DNA of 64,000 bases, taken from CALXQW01 sp031553045. GTDB lineage: Bacteria; Verrucomicrobiota; Verrucomicrobiia; Opitutales; Intestinicryptomonadaceae. Position 1 is the stretch's first letter. The number at the start of each line of letters is the position of its first letter. Location: contig JAVBLZ010000004.1 of NCBI GenBank assembly GCA_031553045.1, positions 20,514 to 84,513 on the forward strand, written 5' to 3'. Positions 1-9,391 of the stretch are shown here, in pieces. Both the position numbers and the translations under genes were made by a program. The notes beneath the pieces are model-generated. The model was not told the DNA's origin. It did not search any database and worked only from the letters and a program-made list of their open reading frames with translations.

Positions 1-44
1 ATATGCGTGGGCAAGACTTTGAGTATCAATCTTAAATTATAAAT

Positions 45-452
45 ATGAATATTCCTGTTTTATCATCAACCTTGCAAAATTTGGGTTTATTAGTGCTGAG
101 AGTCGGAGCGGGGCTTATGCTCTTGACAAGCCACGGCTACGGTAAATTTCAAAAAATTTTGGCAGGTAATTTTGAAGGGTTCTTAGACCCTTTGGGCATA
201 GGTTCTGCGGCATCTTTATGCTTGGCAACTTTTGCAGAATGCGTTTGCGCCATACTTGTAATTGTGGGGCTTTTTACAAGGTTTGCCGCCTTGCCCGTAG
301 TAATAACAATGGCAGTCGCCTTATTTGGGGTGCATAATGCCGAGTTTGTATCTTCCGGCGAATTGGCTACGGTTTATATGCTCATGTTTGTGGCGATAAC
401 TCTTGCCGGTGGCGGCAGGTTTTCGGTAGATTTTTTCATAGGTAAAAAGTAA
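45..452 (+). CDS. DoxX family integral membrane protein
   Basis: A 135-residue protein with about four hydrophobic segments (roughly residues 10-30, 50-72, 76-95 and 100-125). The first helix region, LRVGAGLMLLTSHGYGKF, is typical of DoxX/DoxD-like membrane proteins, which are small quinone-linked or redox-associated inner-membrane proteins whose exact reaction is usually unknown. The ATG at 45 is used; no Shine-Dalgarno sequence is visible, as for most backbone genes here. The gene is followed directly by a strong hairpin terminator and therefore appears to be a single-gene unit or the last gene of one starting before the window. The family call is confident; substrate and role are unknown. 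Confidence 0.8.
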   Translation: MNIPVLSSTLQNLGLLVLRVGAGLMLLTSHGYGKFQKILAGNFEGFLDPLGIGSAASLCLATFAECVCAILVIVGLFTRFAALPVVITMAVALFGVHNAEFVSSGELATVYMLMFVAITLAGGGRFSVDFFIGKK

Positions 453-473
453 ATGCTGAATGTCTATCTCTTT

Positions 474-503
474 AAACGCATTTTTTTGAAATGCGTTTTT
501 TTT
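474..503 (+). terminator. Rho-independent terminator after the DoxX gene
   Basis: A 10-bp perfect stem (AAACGCATTT at 474-483 paired with AAATGCGTTT at 489-498), a 5-base loop, and a T run continuing to 503. It lies 22 bases after the DoxX stop codon. Confidence 0.85.
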
Positions 504-573
504 ATTTGCAAATTTTGTGCGAAAATTTAATTTATCCAAATTCTAAAACATAAGTTTTAAGTTAGGAGGAATT

Positions 574-1875
574 ATGAGGAGGAGAGGTTTCATTAAGACC
601 GGATTATTTGCAGGTGCGTTATTTTCAGCCAGATATGCTTCGGCTTTAAATTTTCTGAACAAGGGCGCAAATTCAAATGTAAATGTTGGGATAATAGGTT
701 GTGGCGGTCAAGGCAGGGGGCACATGGCAAACTATTCTGCAATTAAAAATTGCAAGGTTGTTGCGGGGGCGGATGTAAATAAAAAACACTTGGGCTATGC
801 GAGCGACGTCGCAAAAAGATACAATATAGAAAATTTCAAAACATATACGGATTTTAGAGAGCTTCTGGCGGACAAATCCATAGATGCCGTAAGCATCACC
901 GTTCCGGACCATTGGCATGCGCATATTGCAATAGCCGCAATTAAAGCGGGCAAACATCTCTTTTTAGAAAAGCCTTTCGCATATTCAATTTACGAGGGTC
1001 GGCGGATTTTGGATGAGCTTTCAAAAAGCCCTTCTACCGTGATGCAGTTTGGTTCTCAACAGCGCTCTATGAATGCCTTTAGAAAGGTTGAGTATTTTGC
1101 AAAAAATGGCTACATAGGCAATGTGCATACCGCCGTGGCGTGCTGTCCATTCGGGCATATAGGCGGCGAAGTTCAGCCTGCGGAAGTTCCGGAAGGTTTG
1201 GATTATGAATTTTGGCTTGGACCTGCACGCAAAGTTCCATATACAAATGGGCGTTGCGACGGCACAAATCCGGCGGGCAAGGGTTGGTATCAGATACGAG
1301 ATTATTCGGGCGGTTGGGTTACAGCTTGGGGGTCGCACCATCTAGATTGCTGTCAATGGGCGCTGGGCAAAGATTCCGAATATCCTATAAAAGTTGAGGC
1401 TTCAGGATTATTCCCCAAAAGTGGTGTTTTTGACGTGGCATATCAGTTTAATTCAGAATACAAATATTCCGACGGAAAGCGTCTTATATTTACAACGCCC
1501 CATACGCCTCACAGGGAAAACGTGTGGCTTATCGGCGACGAAGGCTGGGTGAGCGCTTCCAGAAGGGGCTTTAATTCCTCAATTCCTGCTTTGAATTTGA
1601 TGGAAATTCCGGATGAACGCATAACGGCGCATCCAGAAATTTCTGCTGAGTATCATCAGCATTTTCAAAATTTTATAGATGCAATTTTATATGGCATACC
1701 AACGGTTACAAATCCGAACGCCGCTTGTCTTTCCACCGAACTTTGCCACATGTGCAATATATCTATGGATATGCAGCGTCCTCTGGAAATTGATGTCGCA
1801 AACGCCTGCTTCAAAAACGATTCAAGCGCAAACGCTATGATGCGTGCGCCAATGCGTAAACCTTGGGCAATATAA
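574..1875 (+). CDS. Gfo/Idh/MocA family oxidoreductase, Tat-exported
   Basis: 433 residues. The N-terminus (RRRGFIKTG, residues 2-10, then a hydrophobic run to about 25) is a twin-arginine-like signal, suggesting export in folded form with its NAD(P) cofactor. The Rossmann nucleotide-binding motif GCGGQG is at residues 42-47 and the family's conserved EKP motif at 132-134, so this is an NAD(P)-dependent dehydrogenase or oxidoreductase probably acting on a sugar or inositol-like substrate. This start has one of the few clear Shine-Dalgarno sequences of the backbone (AGGAGG 6 bases before ATG 574). The ThuA-domain protein starts 20 bases after the stop, an arrangement common in carbohydrate-using Verrucomicrobia and Planctomycetes. 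The actual substrate cannot be read from sequence. Confidence 0.9.
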   Translation: MRRRGFIKTGLFAGALFSARYASALNFLNKGANSNVNVGIIGCGGQGRGHMANYSAIKNCKVVAGADVNKKHLGYASDVAKRYNIENFKTYTDFRELLADKSIDAVSITVPDHWHAHIAIAAIKAGKHLFLEKPFAYSIYEGRRILDELSKSPSTVMQFGSQQRSMNAFRKVEYFAKNGYIGNVHTAVACCPFGHIGGEVQPAEVPEGLDYEFWLGPARKVPYTNGRCDGTNPAGKGWYQIRDYSGGWVTAWGSHHLDCCQWALGKDSEYPIKVEASGLFPKSGVFDVAYQFNSEYKYSDGKRLIFTTPHTPHRENVWLIGDEGWVSASRRGFNSSIPALNLMEIPDERITAHPEISAEYHQHFQNFIDAILYGIPTVTNPNAACLSTELCHMCNISMDMQRPLEIDVANACFKNDSSANAMMRAPMRKPWAI

Positions 1876-1895
1876 ACCATCAGGAAAATTTGTTT

Positions 1896-3989
1896 ATGAA
1901 AAAATTTGTCAGCATACTAATTCTAATTTTGCCTTTTGCGCTTTTCGCAAATACAGACTCTTTGCCAAAGGGCTTTGAAAAATACAAGGATGGGGATGAA
2001 AAACTCATTCTTTCAGACGCCAGAAATTGGGCGATGAAAGGCTTAAATTCTGAAGAAGTAAGAGTGAAAAAATCTTCAATACTGAGGCAGTTTATTTTGT
2101 CTCAGGCTAGCGATGAAGCAAAGTCTTTGGCACTCGGGTGGTTGGGTGTAGTGGGCGGGGCGGCTGCAATTAAAGAAATTGAACCATCTTTGCCTGATGC
2201 GCTTAAAGAGAGGGCAAGGGATGTTTTGGATACGCTAACTCCCGTTTATTCGCCTACAATTCTCGAAGTGAAAAAAAATAAATATTCGGAAGTGGAGCTC
2301 AAGGAGGCGCTCAAGGGCGATGCAAGCCAAGCAGCTCTTGCGTTGGGATATCTTGCATGTTGCTACCCAGATACAAATATTGAAACTTTTTTGACAGTTT
2401 GGAGAGATTCTCAACCTCTAAAAGTATCTGCGGAAAAGGCTATACTGCTCGTCAATAGGGCTTTTGCAAAGGCTTACTTTGCAAAAAAGTTGGATTCTAA
2501 AGATGTATTGGAAGAGGCGGAAGCCTTGCATTTTTTGTCATTACTCAACGCTTTTGAAAGTAAAGAATCTGTGCTGAAAATTGCTTTAGATGGTACGTCT
2601 AAAAATTCTCAAAACGCAAAGCTTGCCTATGCAAACATTGCAGAAGAAAAAGATTTTGCAGGGGTATTAAAATTTTGGAGCAAAGACTCCTCGTGGCAGG
2701 GTGCGGCATGGGTGCTTGCAAGGCGCATCAATGTAGAAAATGCCAAGACGCAACTTTTTGCGGCGCAACTTTGGGCGGATGAAAATTTTGCGGAAAAACT
2801 AAAATCCATGTCTATGCGTTTGTTTGTGCCGCAACTTGAACAGGGCGTTGCGCCTCAAGAACCACAGGTTTCAAGCATACAAGATAGGGGAATTATTTAT
2901 CCCGACAATTTTTTGGAAGTGGCGTATCTTAATTGCGGTGCGGAAAAATCTTCCGCAAAAGGCAAAGTGAAAATTGAGAGTTTGCGGGGTAAAAGTTTCC
3001 CGTCGGGCTCAGGTGTAAGCGCATACGATACTGTGGAATTTGATGATAAAAAGTTGGCGTATGAAATTTCCGGACTTGATGATAATGCTGATTATGTCTT
3101 GGGCATTTCTTGGTTTGATTTCGACAAAGCAGGCAGGCTGCAAAACCTCAAGGCAAACGGAATTGAATTGATTTCGGCAGTGCCATTGAATGCATATTAT
3201 AAGAATGAAATAGCCCCCTCTAGACTGCAATTTGCTTTGTCAAAAGGCGTTCTCAAAGATGGCAAGCTTCTGATAGAGATTGAAAAGCTCGGGAAAACAA
3301 ATGTTGTTGCAAATGAAATTTGGCTTCTGAAAAGGAATGTGGACGGCGGCAAGAAAATTCTCTTAATTTCTGGCGACGACTACAAGGGGCACTTTTGGCG
3401 TGAAACTCAGGCAGAGATTGCGAGAATTTTGCGTGAAGAAAAATTTGAATTAAGCATAGTTGAAAGCCCGCACATACTCTTGTCGGACTGCATAAAAAAT
3501 TATGACGCCATAATTTTACACTTTAAAAATTATGAAGATAGAATCCGTACAAATGAAAAACATTGGAAGAATCTTAAAAGTTTTGTCAATAACGGCGGAG
3601 GTTTGATGCTGACGCATTTTGCCTGCGGCGCAATGCAGGAATGGCATGAATTTATAGATATTTGCGGTGGAGTGTGGAATAAAAAAGGGCATGACCCTTA
3701 CGGCGTTTTTACCGTAATTGTAAAAGATAAAAACCATCCGATATCCGTAAATATGTCTGACTTTAAAATTGAGGATGAGCTTTACACGTGTCTAAATTTT
3801 AACGATAAAATTTCCGCAATTTTCACGGCGGTTTCCGTTGTGGATTCAAAAGAGTATCCGCAGGCTTTTGTGATGGAATACGGCAAGGGCAAGGTATATA
3901 ACTGTACACTCGGACACAGTGTAAATAGTTATAAAAACGCACATCTGCGCACACTCACCAAAAACGCCGCCCACTGGGTTTGCAAATAA
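1896..3989 (+). CDS. Exported protein with C-terminal ThuA-like domain
   Basis: About 697 residues from ATG 1896, chosen because it gives a clean signal peptide (MKKFVSILILILPFALFA) and has CAGGA 11 bases upstream; a TTG at 1863 would overlap the preceding gene. Residues 25-330 are helical and repeat-like (possibly HEAT/armadillo), residues about 340-480 look beta-rich, and residues about 488-697 form a ThuA-like glutamine-amidotransferase-fold domain (starting ILLISGDDYKG, with GGGLMLTHFACG further on). ThuA domains are linked to trehalose and other sugar use, but the reaction is undefined. Co-directional with, and 20 bases after, the Gfo/Idh/MocA gene, so the two probably work on the same exported sugar pathway. 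Confidence 0.8.
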   Translation: MKKFVSILILILPFALFANTDSLPKGFEKYKDGDEKLILSDARNWAMKGLNSEEVRVKKSSILRQFILSQASDEAKSLALGWLGVVGGAAAIKEIEPSLPDALKERARDVLDTLTPVYSPTILEVKKNKYSEVELKEALKGDASQAALALGYLACCYPDTNIETFLTVWRDSQPLKVSAEKAILLVNRAFAKAYFAKKLDSKDVLEEAEALHFLSLLNAFESKESVLKIALDGTSKNSQNAKLAYANIAEEKDFAGVLKFWSKDSSWQGAAWVLARRINVENAKTQLFAAQLWADENFAEKLKSMSMRLFVPQLEQGVAPQEPQVSSIQDRGIIYPDNFLEVAYLNCGAEKSSAKGKVKIESLRGKSFPSGSGVSAYDTVEFDDKKLAYEISGLDDNADYVLGISWFDFDKAGRLQNLKANGIELISAVPLNAYYKNEIAPSRLQFALSKGVLKDGKLLIEIEKLGKTNVVANEIWLLKRNVDGGKKILLISGDDYKGHFWRETQAEIARILREEKFELSIVESPHILLSDCIKNYDAIILHFKNYEDRIRTNEKHWKNLKSFVNNGGGLMLTHFACGAMQEWHEFIDICGGVWNKKGHDPYGVFTVIVKDKNHPISVNMSDFKIEDELYTCLNFNDKISAIFTAVSVVDSKEYPQAFVMEYGKGKVYNCTLGHSVNSYKNAHLRTLTKNAAHWVCK

Positions 3990-4278
3990 AAATGATTAAT
4001 TTGATTTTTATCCAAAATATTTATCATAATGGGATATATTAATCGCAGATGATTTTATCGCATTTTTTTAAGTTGCCAGGCTTGTTAATTAAAAATTTTC
4101 TTACATACAAAAATGCTATCTTGATAGTAATGTTTAGAGCATATCCACTCTTCAGAAACAAGAAACCTTGTCGTCATTTAATTGGGATGCGTTCTAAAAG
4201 TAAATTGTGCAAATTTAAGGCAGATTAAAGTAAATAAAAAACTGGACAATTGGGAATTCTATTCCCAAAATACAAATT
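3990..4278. other. Intergenic region with short imperfect inverted repeats
   Basis: No gene is seen here. The stretch 4134-4201 is bounded by imperfect inverted ends (TTTAGAGCATATCC at 4134 against GGGATGCGTTCTAAA at 4187-4201, about 11 of 14 positions complementary), which suggests a decayed miniature insertion element. A related end, TAGAGCGCATCCCAA, occurs near 51,712. Confidence 0.35.
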
Positions 4279-5463
4279 ATGAAAATAGAGAGATTGCAGA
4301 AGTCAAAAATACTTGAAAGCCTGAAAACCTACCCAATTGTGGCAATTTTGGGCGCAAGGCAGGTTGGGAAAACAACTCTTGCAAAAGAAATCTCCTTATT
4401 ATTTGGAAAGAAATCAATATATCTAGATTTGGAAAATCCTTCAGATATAGCCAAATTGAATGACCCACTGTTGTTTTTTGCAGACAATGAAGATAAGATG
4501 GTAATTTTAGATGAAATACAGCACAAGCCCGAATTGTTTTCACTGCTCCGTAGTATTGTTGATAAAGACAGACGAAATGGACGATTTTTAATACTTGGAA
4601 GCGCCTCTCCGGATTTGCTCAATAAATCTTCCCAAACGCTGGCGGGGCGTATCAGGTATCATGAGCTTTCGCCGTTTTGCATCTTTGAAACAGGTTTTGA
4701 AAAATTGGACAATCTTTGGATTAAGGGCGGTTTCCCAAGCGCATTTATGCTCAAAAACTCCGATAAATCCTTTGATTGGATTGAATCTTTTGTGAAGACA
4801 TTTCTTGAAAGAGATTTGAATGTTTTAGGTTTTAATCTTTCCCCAACTAACATGAGAAAGGTATGGATGATGACGGCTCATTATCACTCATCCACTGTGA
4901 ATTATTCAAATATTGCAAAATCTCTGGAAGTTACTCACAAAACAATAAAGCGATGGATAGATATTCTTAGCGACACTTATATGTTAAGACAGTTGCAACC
5001 TTGGGAAGGGAATGTCGCAAAAAGATTGATAAAATCTCCCAAAATTTATCTGCGTGATTCGGGAATTTTGCATTACCTTTTGGGAATTGAATCAAAAGAT
5101 AAGCTTTTATCAAACCCCATGCTTGGGGCGTCTTGGGAAGGGTTTGTTGTTGAACAAATAGCGGCTGTCATTCCTGAACGTTCAAATATGTATTTTTATA
5201 GAACTGTAACGGGTGATGAAATAGATCTTATTGTAGATTCCCCAAAGTACGGGAAAATTGCATTTGAAATTAAACGCTCTTTGATCCCTTCGCTGGGAAA
5301 AGGCTTTTATAATGCGCTTGAAGTCATCAAACCTAATAATGCCTACGTCATATATTCAGGAAAAGAAAAGTACAGACTTAACCAAGATATTACCGCAATT
5401 CCATTACAAAAAGTGCGGGAAATTTTCAAATCAGACTTAAAGCTCGGTAAGAGTAAATTCTAA
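4279..5463 (+). CDS. AAA_14/DUF4143 ATP-binding protein
   Basis: 394 residues. Walker A GARQVGKTT is at residues 25-33 and Walker B VILDEIQ ends near residue 81, followed by a SGSASP-like sensor region (LGSASPDLL); this is the typical AAA_14 ATPase layout. The C-terminal half matches DUF4143, with a nuclease-fold-like pattern of acidic residues and lysine (GDEIDLIVD then AFEIKRS, about residues 311-336). Such proteins are common, scattered single genes in bacteria; their role is not established, although some are linked to mobile elements or defence. It stands alone, facing a convergent UroD-like gene 7 bases downstream. The ATG at 4279 has no clear ribosome-binding site. Confidence 0.85.
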   Translation: MKIERLQKSKILESLKTYPIVAILGARQVGKTTLAKEISLLFGKKSIYLDLENPSDIAKLNDPLLFFADNEDKMVILDEIQHKPELFSLLRSIVDKDRRNGRFLILGSASPDLLNKSSQTLAGRIRYHELSPFCIFETGFEKLDNLWIKGGFPSAFMLKNSDKSFDWIESFVKTFLERDLNVLGFNLSPTNMRKVWMMTAHYHSSTVNYSNIAKSLEVTHKTIKRWIDILSDTYMLRQLQPWEGNVAKRLIKSPKIYLRDSGILHYLLGIESKDKLLSNPMLGASWEGFVVEQIAAVIPERSNMYFYRTVTGDEIDLIVDSPKYGKIAFEIKRSLIPSLGKGFYNALEVIKPNNAYVIYSGKEKYRLNQDITAIPLQKVREIFKSDLKLGKSKF

Positions 5464-5469
5464 ATATCT

Positions 5470-6468
5470 TTACAGATGATATTTGGCGCAGTACTCTTTG
5501 AGTATTTTTACAAATAGTTTGTATTCCTCGAGAGAGACGTTTGGAGGTGTCTGGTGGTCAACGCTTGGTATGAATCCGCCGGACTTCATCAAGGGAATGA
5601 GCCTGTCAAACTCCGCCCTTATTGCACCCTCGCCAAGGTGCATCACAAGCTTGTTGAAGTGCCCAATCATACACAAGTCTGGATGATTTTTGCGTATGAC
5701 ATTGCCGTCAACCCCAGCCTGTCTTTCAAGGGGTAGCACCCCGTTTGCGCCGGCGTCCAAAAGCCATTGTACCATCATCGTAACATCGCCGTCGGTATCT
5801 ACAATGCAGCGTATGTCGTTCTCTTTCAAAAGAGCGATAAATTGCTTGTAGTAGGGCAGCATGAATTCATCAAAAATGTCTTTAGACACCAAAGGACCGT
5901 TGTTGTAGCTCATGTCTTCGGCAATGGTAACAAAGGTGGGTTTGCAAACTTTCAAGACGTTTTTAAGCAAGTTGCTGTTAAAATCTAAAACGTCCTGATT
6001 TATTTTATGCACAAGTTCAGGCTCGTCAAAATAGGCGTAGCTTAAACCTTCAATATCCATAAGAGTTCTGGGAAACCAGTAGAAACCTTCATAGGTGTTC
6101 CACACAACCATGTTGCCTTCTTCCTGCATTTTTGCGTAAGGCTGCATGGCGGATAAATTTTTTGACAAGTCAGGATAAAGATTCGGACGCATTTTGAGGT
6201 AGTCATCCATAGTTCGCACGGAATTTAGCCCATGATGCTGGGCTGCGTCTATGCCCGAACTTGCTGGAGAAAACCAGTATTGAATGTATGGGTCTAAGCC
6301 AAGATACAGTCCTATTTCGGTAACATGATTAAATTTGAAAGTGTTTGGCAAACCGTCTGAATACCATCTTTGTATTGTTTTGTCCCACCACATTGCCCAT
6401 TCTATGTGCGGCAATCTGTCAACGGGTTTAAAATCTATTACTGCTTTAAAACGTTCTGGATGATTCAT
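5470..6468 (-). CDS. Uroporphyrinogen decarboxylase (URO-D) family protein
   Basis: 332 residues from the ATG at 6468; a TTG at 6495 would add 9 residues that do not fit. The opening NHPERFKAVIDFKPVDRLPH and the later FVTIAEDMSYNNGPLVS and VDTDGDV segments match URO-D-fold proteins. Members of this branch lie outside haem synthesis and often act as corrinoid or methyl-transfer proteins, or are uncharacterised proteins in sugar-degradation clusters of Verrucomicrobia, Lentisphaerae and Clostridia. There are no haem genes nearby, which argues against true HemE. The gene ends tail-to-tail with the DUF4143 gene. Substrate unknown. Confidence 0.8.
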   Translation of the reverse strand: MNHPERFKAVIDFKPVDRLPHIEWAMWWDKTIQRWYSDGLPNTFKFNHVTEIGLYLGLDPYIQYWFSPASSGIDAAQHHGLNSVRTMDDYLKMRPNLYPDLSKNLSAMQPYAKMQEEGNMVVWNTYEGFYWFPRTLMDIEGLSYAYFDEPELVHKINQDVLDFNSNLLKNVLKVCKPTFVTIAEDMSYNNGPLVSKDIFDEFMLPYYKQFIALLKENDIRCIVDTDGDVTMMVQWLLDAGANGVLPLERQAGVDGNVIRKNHPDLCMIGHFNKLVMHLGEGAIRAEFDRLIPLMKSGGFIPSVDHQTPPNVSLEEYKLFVKILKEYCAKYHL

Positions 6469-6663
6469 AAAATTAGTAAGATTAAAATAAATCAACTAGC
6501 TTAAAATTTCAATTTTGTCAACCAATAGCAAATATTTTGGGCGGCAAAGTTTTTTATCAGACAGAAAGATGTGCGTAGGGTTGGGCGCAATAAATGCTTG
6601 TCTTATTTTAAAAAAAATCTTCAATACATCGGATATTTTAATTTCAAGAAATCAAGGGAAAGT

Positions 6664-8283
6664 ATGTCCACAAAACCATTCAAATATCAGAAGATGTTTC
6701 CGCTTAGCGAAGACAATACAAAGTATAGGCTGATTACTAAAGATTACGTTTCTGAAACGGAATTTGACGGCAAGAAAATTTTGCAAGTAAAGCCGGAAGG
6801 GCTTACGCTGCTTGCAAGGGAGGCTTTCAGAGATGTCTCGTTTTTCCTCAGGCCTGCGCATCTTAAACAGCTTGCGGATATTCTTGAAGACGCAAACGCT
6901 TCTGAAAATGACAAGGCTGTGGCGCTGACAATGCTTCGCAACGCCGAGGTTGCTTCCATGGGCAAATTGCCGTTTTGTCAAGATACGGGTACGGCAACTG
7001 TGATAGGCAAAAAAGGCCAGCGTGTCTGGACGGGTGCGGATGATGAAGAATGTATTTCAAAAGGCGTTTATGAGTGTTACACTCAGGAGAATTTGCGCTA
7101 CTCTCAAAATGCGCCAATCAACATGTGGGATGAGGTCAACACCTGCACAAATCTGCCCGCACAGATAGATTTGTACGCAACCGATACGGATAAATATGAG
7201 TTTTTATTTGTGGCAAAAGGCGGCGGTTCGGCAAACAAAACCTATCTTTTCCAGGAGACAAAGGCGCTGATTACCCCTCAGACACTTCTGCCATTCATGA
7301 TTGAAAAAATGAAGTCTTTGGGCACTGCTGCTTGTCCGCCTTACCATATTGCATGGGTTATCGGCGGCACAAGTGCGGAAACTTGCCTGAAAACTGTCAA
7401 GATGGCGTCGGCAAAATATCTCGACAACTTGCCAACGGAGGGTAATGAGCTTGGCCACGCATTCCGTGATATAGAGCTTGAAAATAAGCTGCTTGAGGAA
7501 GCCAAGAAACTTGGTATTGGTGCACAATTTGGCGGCTTATATTTTGCTTTGGATGTACGTGTAATCCGCATGCCTCGCCACGGCGCAAGCTGTCCGATTG
7601 GCTTGGGCTTGTCTTGCTCTGCCGACAGAAACGTTAAGGCAAAAATCACAAAGGACGGTATATTTATCGAGGAGTTGGAAAGAAACCCCGCCAGATTCAT
7701 TCCTGAAAAATATCGCTCCGTAAATACTGCGGACGGCGCTGTGGAAATTGATTTGGACAAACCCATTGCGGAAGTCTTGAAAGAGCTTGGCAAGTATCCA
7801 ACAAAGACGCGCCTAAAACTCAAGGGCACAATAATTGTCGCCAGAGACATAGCCCATGCAAAGCTCAAGGCAATGTTAGACGCAGGCAAACCTTTGCCGG
7901 ATTACTTCAAAAATCATCCTGTGTATTATGCGGGCCCTGCAAAAACTCCTGAGGGTATGCCTTCGGGTTCATTTGGTCCTACAACCGCAGGCAGGATGGA
8001 TTCTTATGTTGATTTATTCCAATCTCACGGCGGCAGCCTTATCATGATCGCAAAGGGCAATCGTTCTCAACAGGTTACAGACGCTTGCAAGAAGTACGGC
8101 GGTTTTTACTTGGGTTCGATAGGAGGCCCTGCCGCAATACTCGCCAAAGAAAACATCAAGAAGGTTGAAGTTGTAGAGTTTGCGGAGCTTGGCATGGAAG
8201 CCGTCTGGAAGATAGACGTCGTAGATTTCCCCGCTTTCATATTGGTTGACGACAAGGGCAATGATTTCTTTAAACAAATATAA
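6664..8283 (+). CDS. fumA: Class I fumarate hydratase (iron-sulfur type)
   Basis: 539 residues from ATG 6664, preceded by AAGGG 8 bases upstream; an earlier ATG at 6571 lies in poor coding sequence. The protein has both parts of class I fumarase in one chain: the N-terminal alpha region (GKLPFCQDTGTA with a cluster-ligand cysteine, and CPIGLGLSCSADRN) and the C-terminal beta region (SFGPTTAGRMDSYV, GGSLIMIAKGNRS). The enzyme interconverts fumarate and malate in the TCA cycle with a 4Fe-4S cluster. leuB and alaS follow on the same strand at 6 and 4 bases, so the three are probably co-transcribed. A tartrate dehydratase cannot be fully excluded but usually has separate subunits. Confidence 0.9.
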   Translation: MSTKPFKYQKMFPLSEDNTKYRLITKDYVSETEFDGKKILQVKPEGLTLLAREAFRDVSFFLRPAHLKQLADILEDANASENDKAVALTMLRNAEVASMGKLPFCQDTGTATVIGKKGQRVWTGADDEECISKGVYECYTQENLRYSQNAPINMWDEVNTCTNLPAQIDLYATDTDKYEFLFVAKGGGSANKTYLFQETKALITPQTLLPFMIEKMKSLGTAACPPYHIAWVIGGTSAETCLKTVKMASAKYLDNLPTEGNELGHAFRDIELENKLLEEAKKLGIGAQFGGLYFALDVRVIRMPRHGASCPIGLGLSCSADRNVKAKITKDGIFIEELERNPARFIPEKYRSVNTADGAVEIDLDKPIAEVLKELGKYPTKTRLKLKGTIIVARDIAHAKLKAMLDAGKPLPDYFKNHPVYYAGPAKTPEGMPSGSFGPTTAGRMDSYVDLFQSHGGSLIMIAKGNRSQQVTDACKKYGGFYLGSIGGPAAILAKENIKKVEVVEFAELGMEAVWKIDVVDFPAFILVDDKGNDFFKQI

Positions 8284-8289
8284 TATTTT

Positions 8290-9387
8290 ATGAGCAATTT
8301 TAAATTTACAGTTTTGCCGGGAGACGGCATAGGCCCTGAAGTTATGACGGTCGCCTTGGATGTTTTAGAGCACGCCTGCAAGGGTGCGGGGCACACTCTA
8401 GATTACGCAACTTACGCAATAGGCGGCGATGCAATCGACAAATTCGGCGTGGCTTTGCCTGACCAAACTTTGGAGGCTTGTCGCAAGGCGGACGCAATTT
8501 TGTTTGGTTCTGTGGGTGGTCCAAAGTGGGAAAAACTTCCGCCAAAAGATCAGCCTGAAAGGGCGTCTTTATTGCCATTGCGCAAGGCTTTCAAACTTTT
8601 TGCAAACATAAGGCCAGGGCTTTTATATGCTGATTTGACGGATGCTTCTCCGCTCAAGCAAGAGCGCATACCCAATGGCATAGATATAATCTGCATTAGG
8701 GAGCTTACGGGCGGCATATATTTTGGCGAAAAGAAGACTGTAACGCTTGAAAATGGCGAGACTGAATCTTCAGACACTATGGTGTACAAAACCAGCGAGA
8801 TTGAGCGCATTGCTGAAACCGCAGCGCAAACCGCATTGGCTCGTTCCAAAAAACTTTGCTCTGTGGATAAGGCAAATGTGCTTGAAACTTCCGTCTTATG
8901 GCGCAAGACAATCACAAACTATATCTCAAAAAATTATCCGCAGATTGAGCTTAAGCACATGTATGTGGATAACGCCGCAATGCAGCTTGCCAGAGACCCA
9001 AATCAGTTTGACGTGTTTGTTACTGAAAATATGTTCGGCGATATTTTATCCGATGAAATGGCGGTTATATGCGGTTCTTTGGGTATGCTTTGCAGCGCAA
9101 GCTTGGGCGATATGAAAAATTCTTTCGGTCTAAAATACGGCTTGTATGAGCCTGCCGGCGGCACTGCGCCAGATATTGCGGGCAAAAATATAGCAAACCC
9201 TTGCGCACAAATTTTATCGGCGGCAATGATGTTGCGTTTCTCTTTTGGCGAGGATGCGCTTGCAACCAAGATTGAAAATGCCGTGCGTAAAACAGTTTGT
9301 TCCGGCGTGCGTACGGGCGACATAGCTTTCGGCAAGCCTTCGGTATCTACAACGCAGATGGGGCAGGCAATTATCAAGAATTTGTAA
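8290..9387 (+). CDS. leuB: 3-isopropylmalate dehydrogenase
   Basis: 365 residues, the usual length. The motifs VLPGDGIGPEV at the start, FGSVGGPKW near residue 75, and the late FGDILSDEMAVICGSLGM and EPAGGTAPDIAG are those of LeuB rather than isocitrate or tartrate dehydrogenase. It oxidatively decarboxylates 3-isopropylmalate to 2-oxoisocaproate with NAD+ in leucine synthesis. No other leu gene is adjacent, so the pathway must be split in this genome. The ATG at 8290 is 6 bases after the fumarase stop and lacks a Shine-Dalgarno sequence. Confidence 0.93.
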   Translation: MSNFKFTVLPGDGIGPEVMTVALDVLEHACKGAGHTLDYATYAIGGDAIDKFGVALPDQTLEACRKADAILFGSVGGPKWEKLPPKDQPERASLLPLRKAFKLFANIRPGLLYADLTDASPLKQERIPNGIDIICIRELTGGIYFGEKKTVTLENGETESSDTMVYKTSEIERIAETAAQTALARSKKLCSVDKANVLETSVLWRKTITNYISKNYPQIELKHMYVDNAAMQLARDPNQFDVFVTENMFGDILSDEMAVICGSLGMLCSASLGDMKNSFGLKYGLYEPAGGTAPDIAGKNIANPCAQILSAAMMLRFSFGEDALATKIENAVRKTVCSGVRTGDIAFGKPSVSTTQMGQAIIKNL

Positions 9388-9391
9388 GATT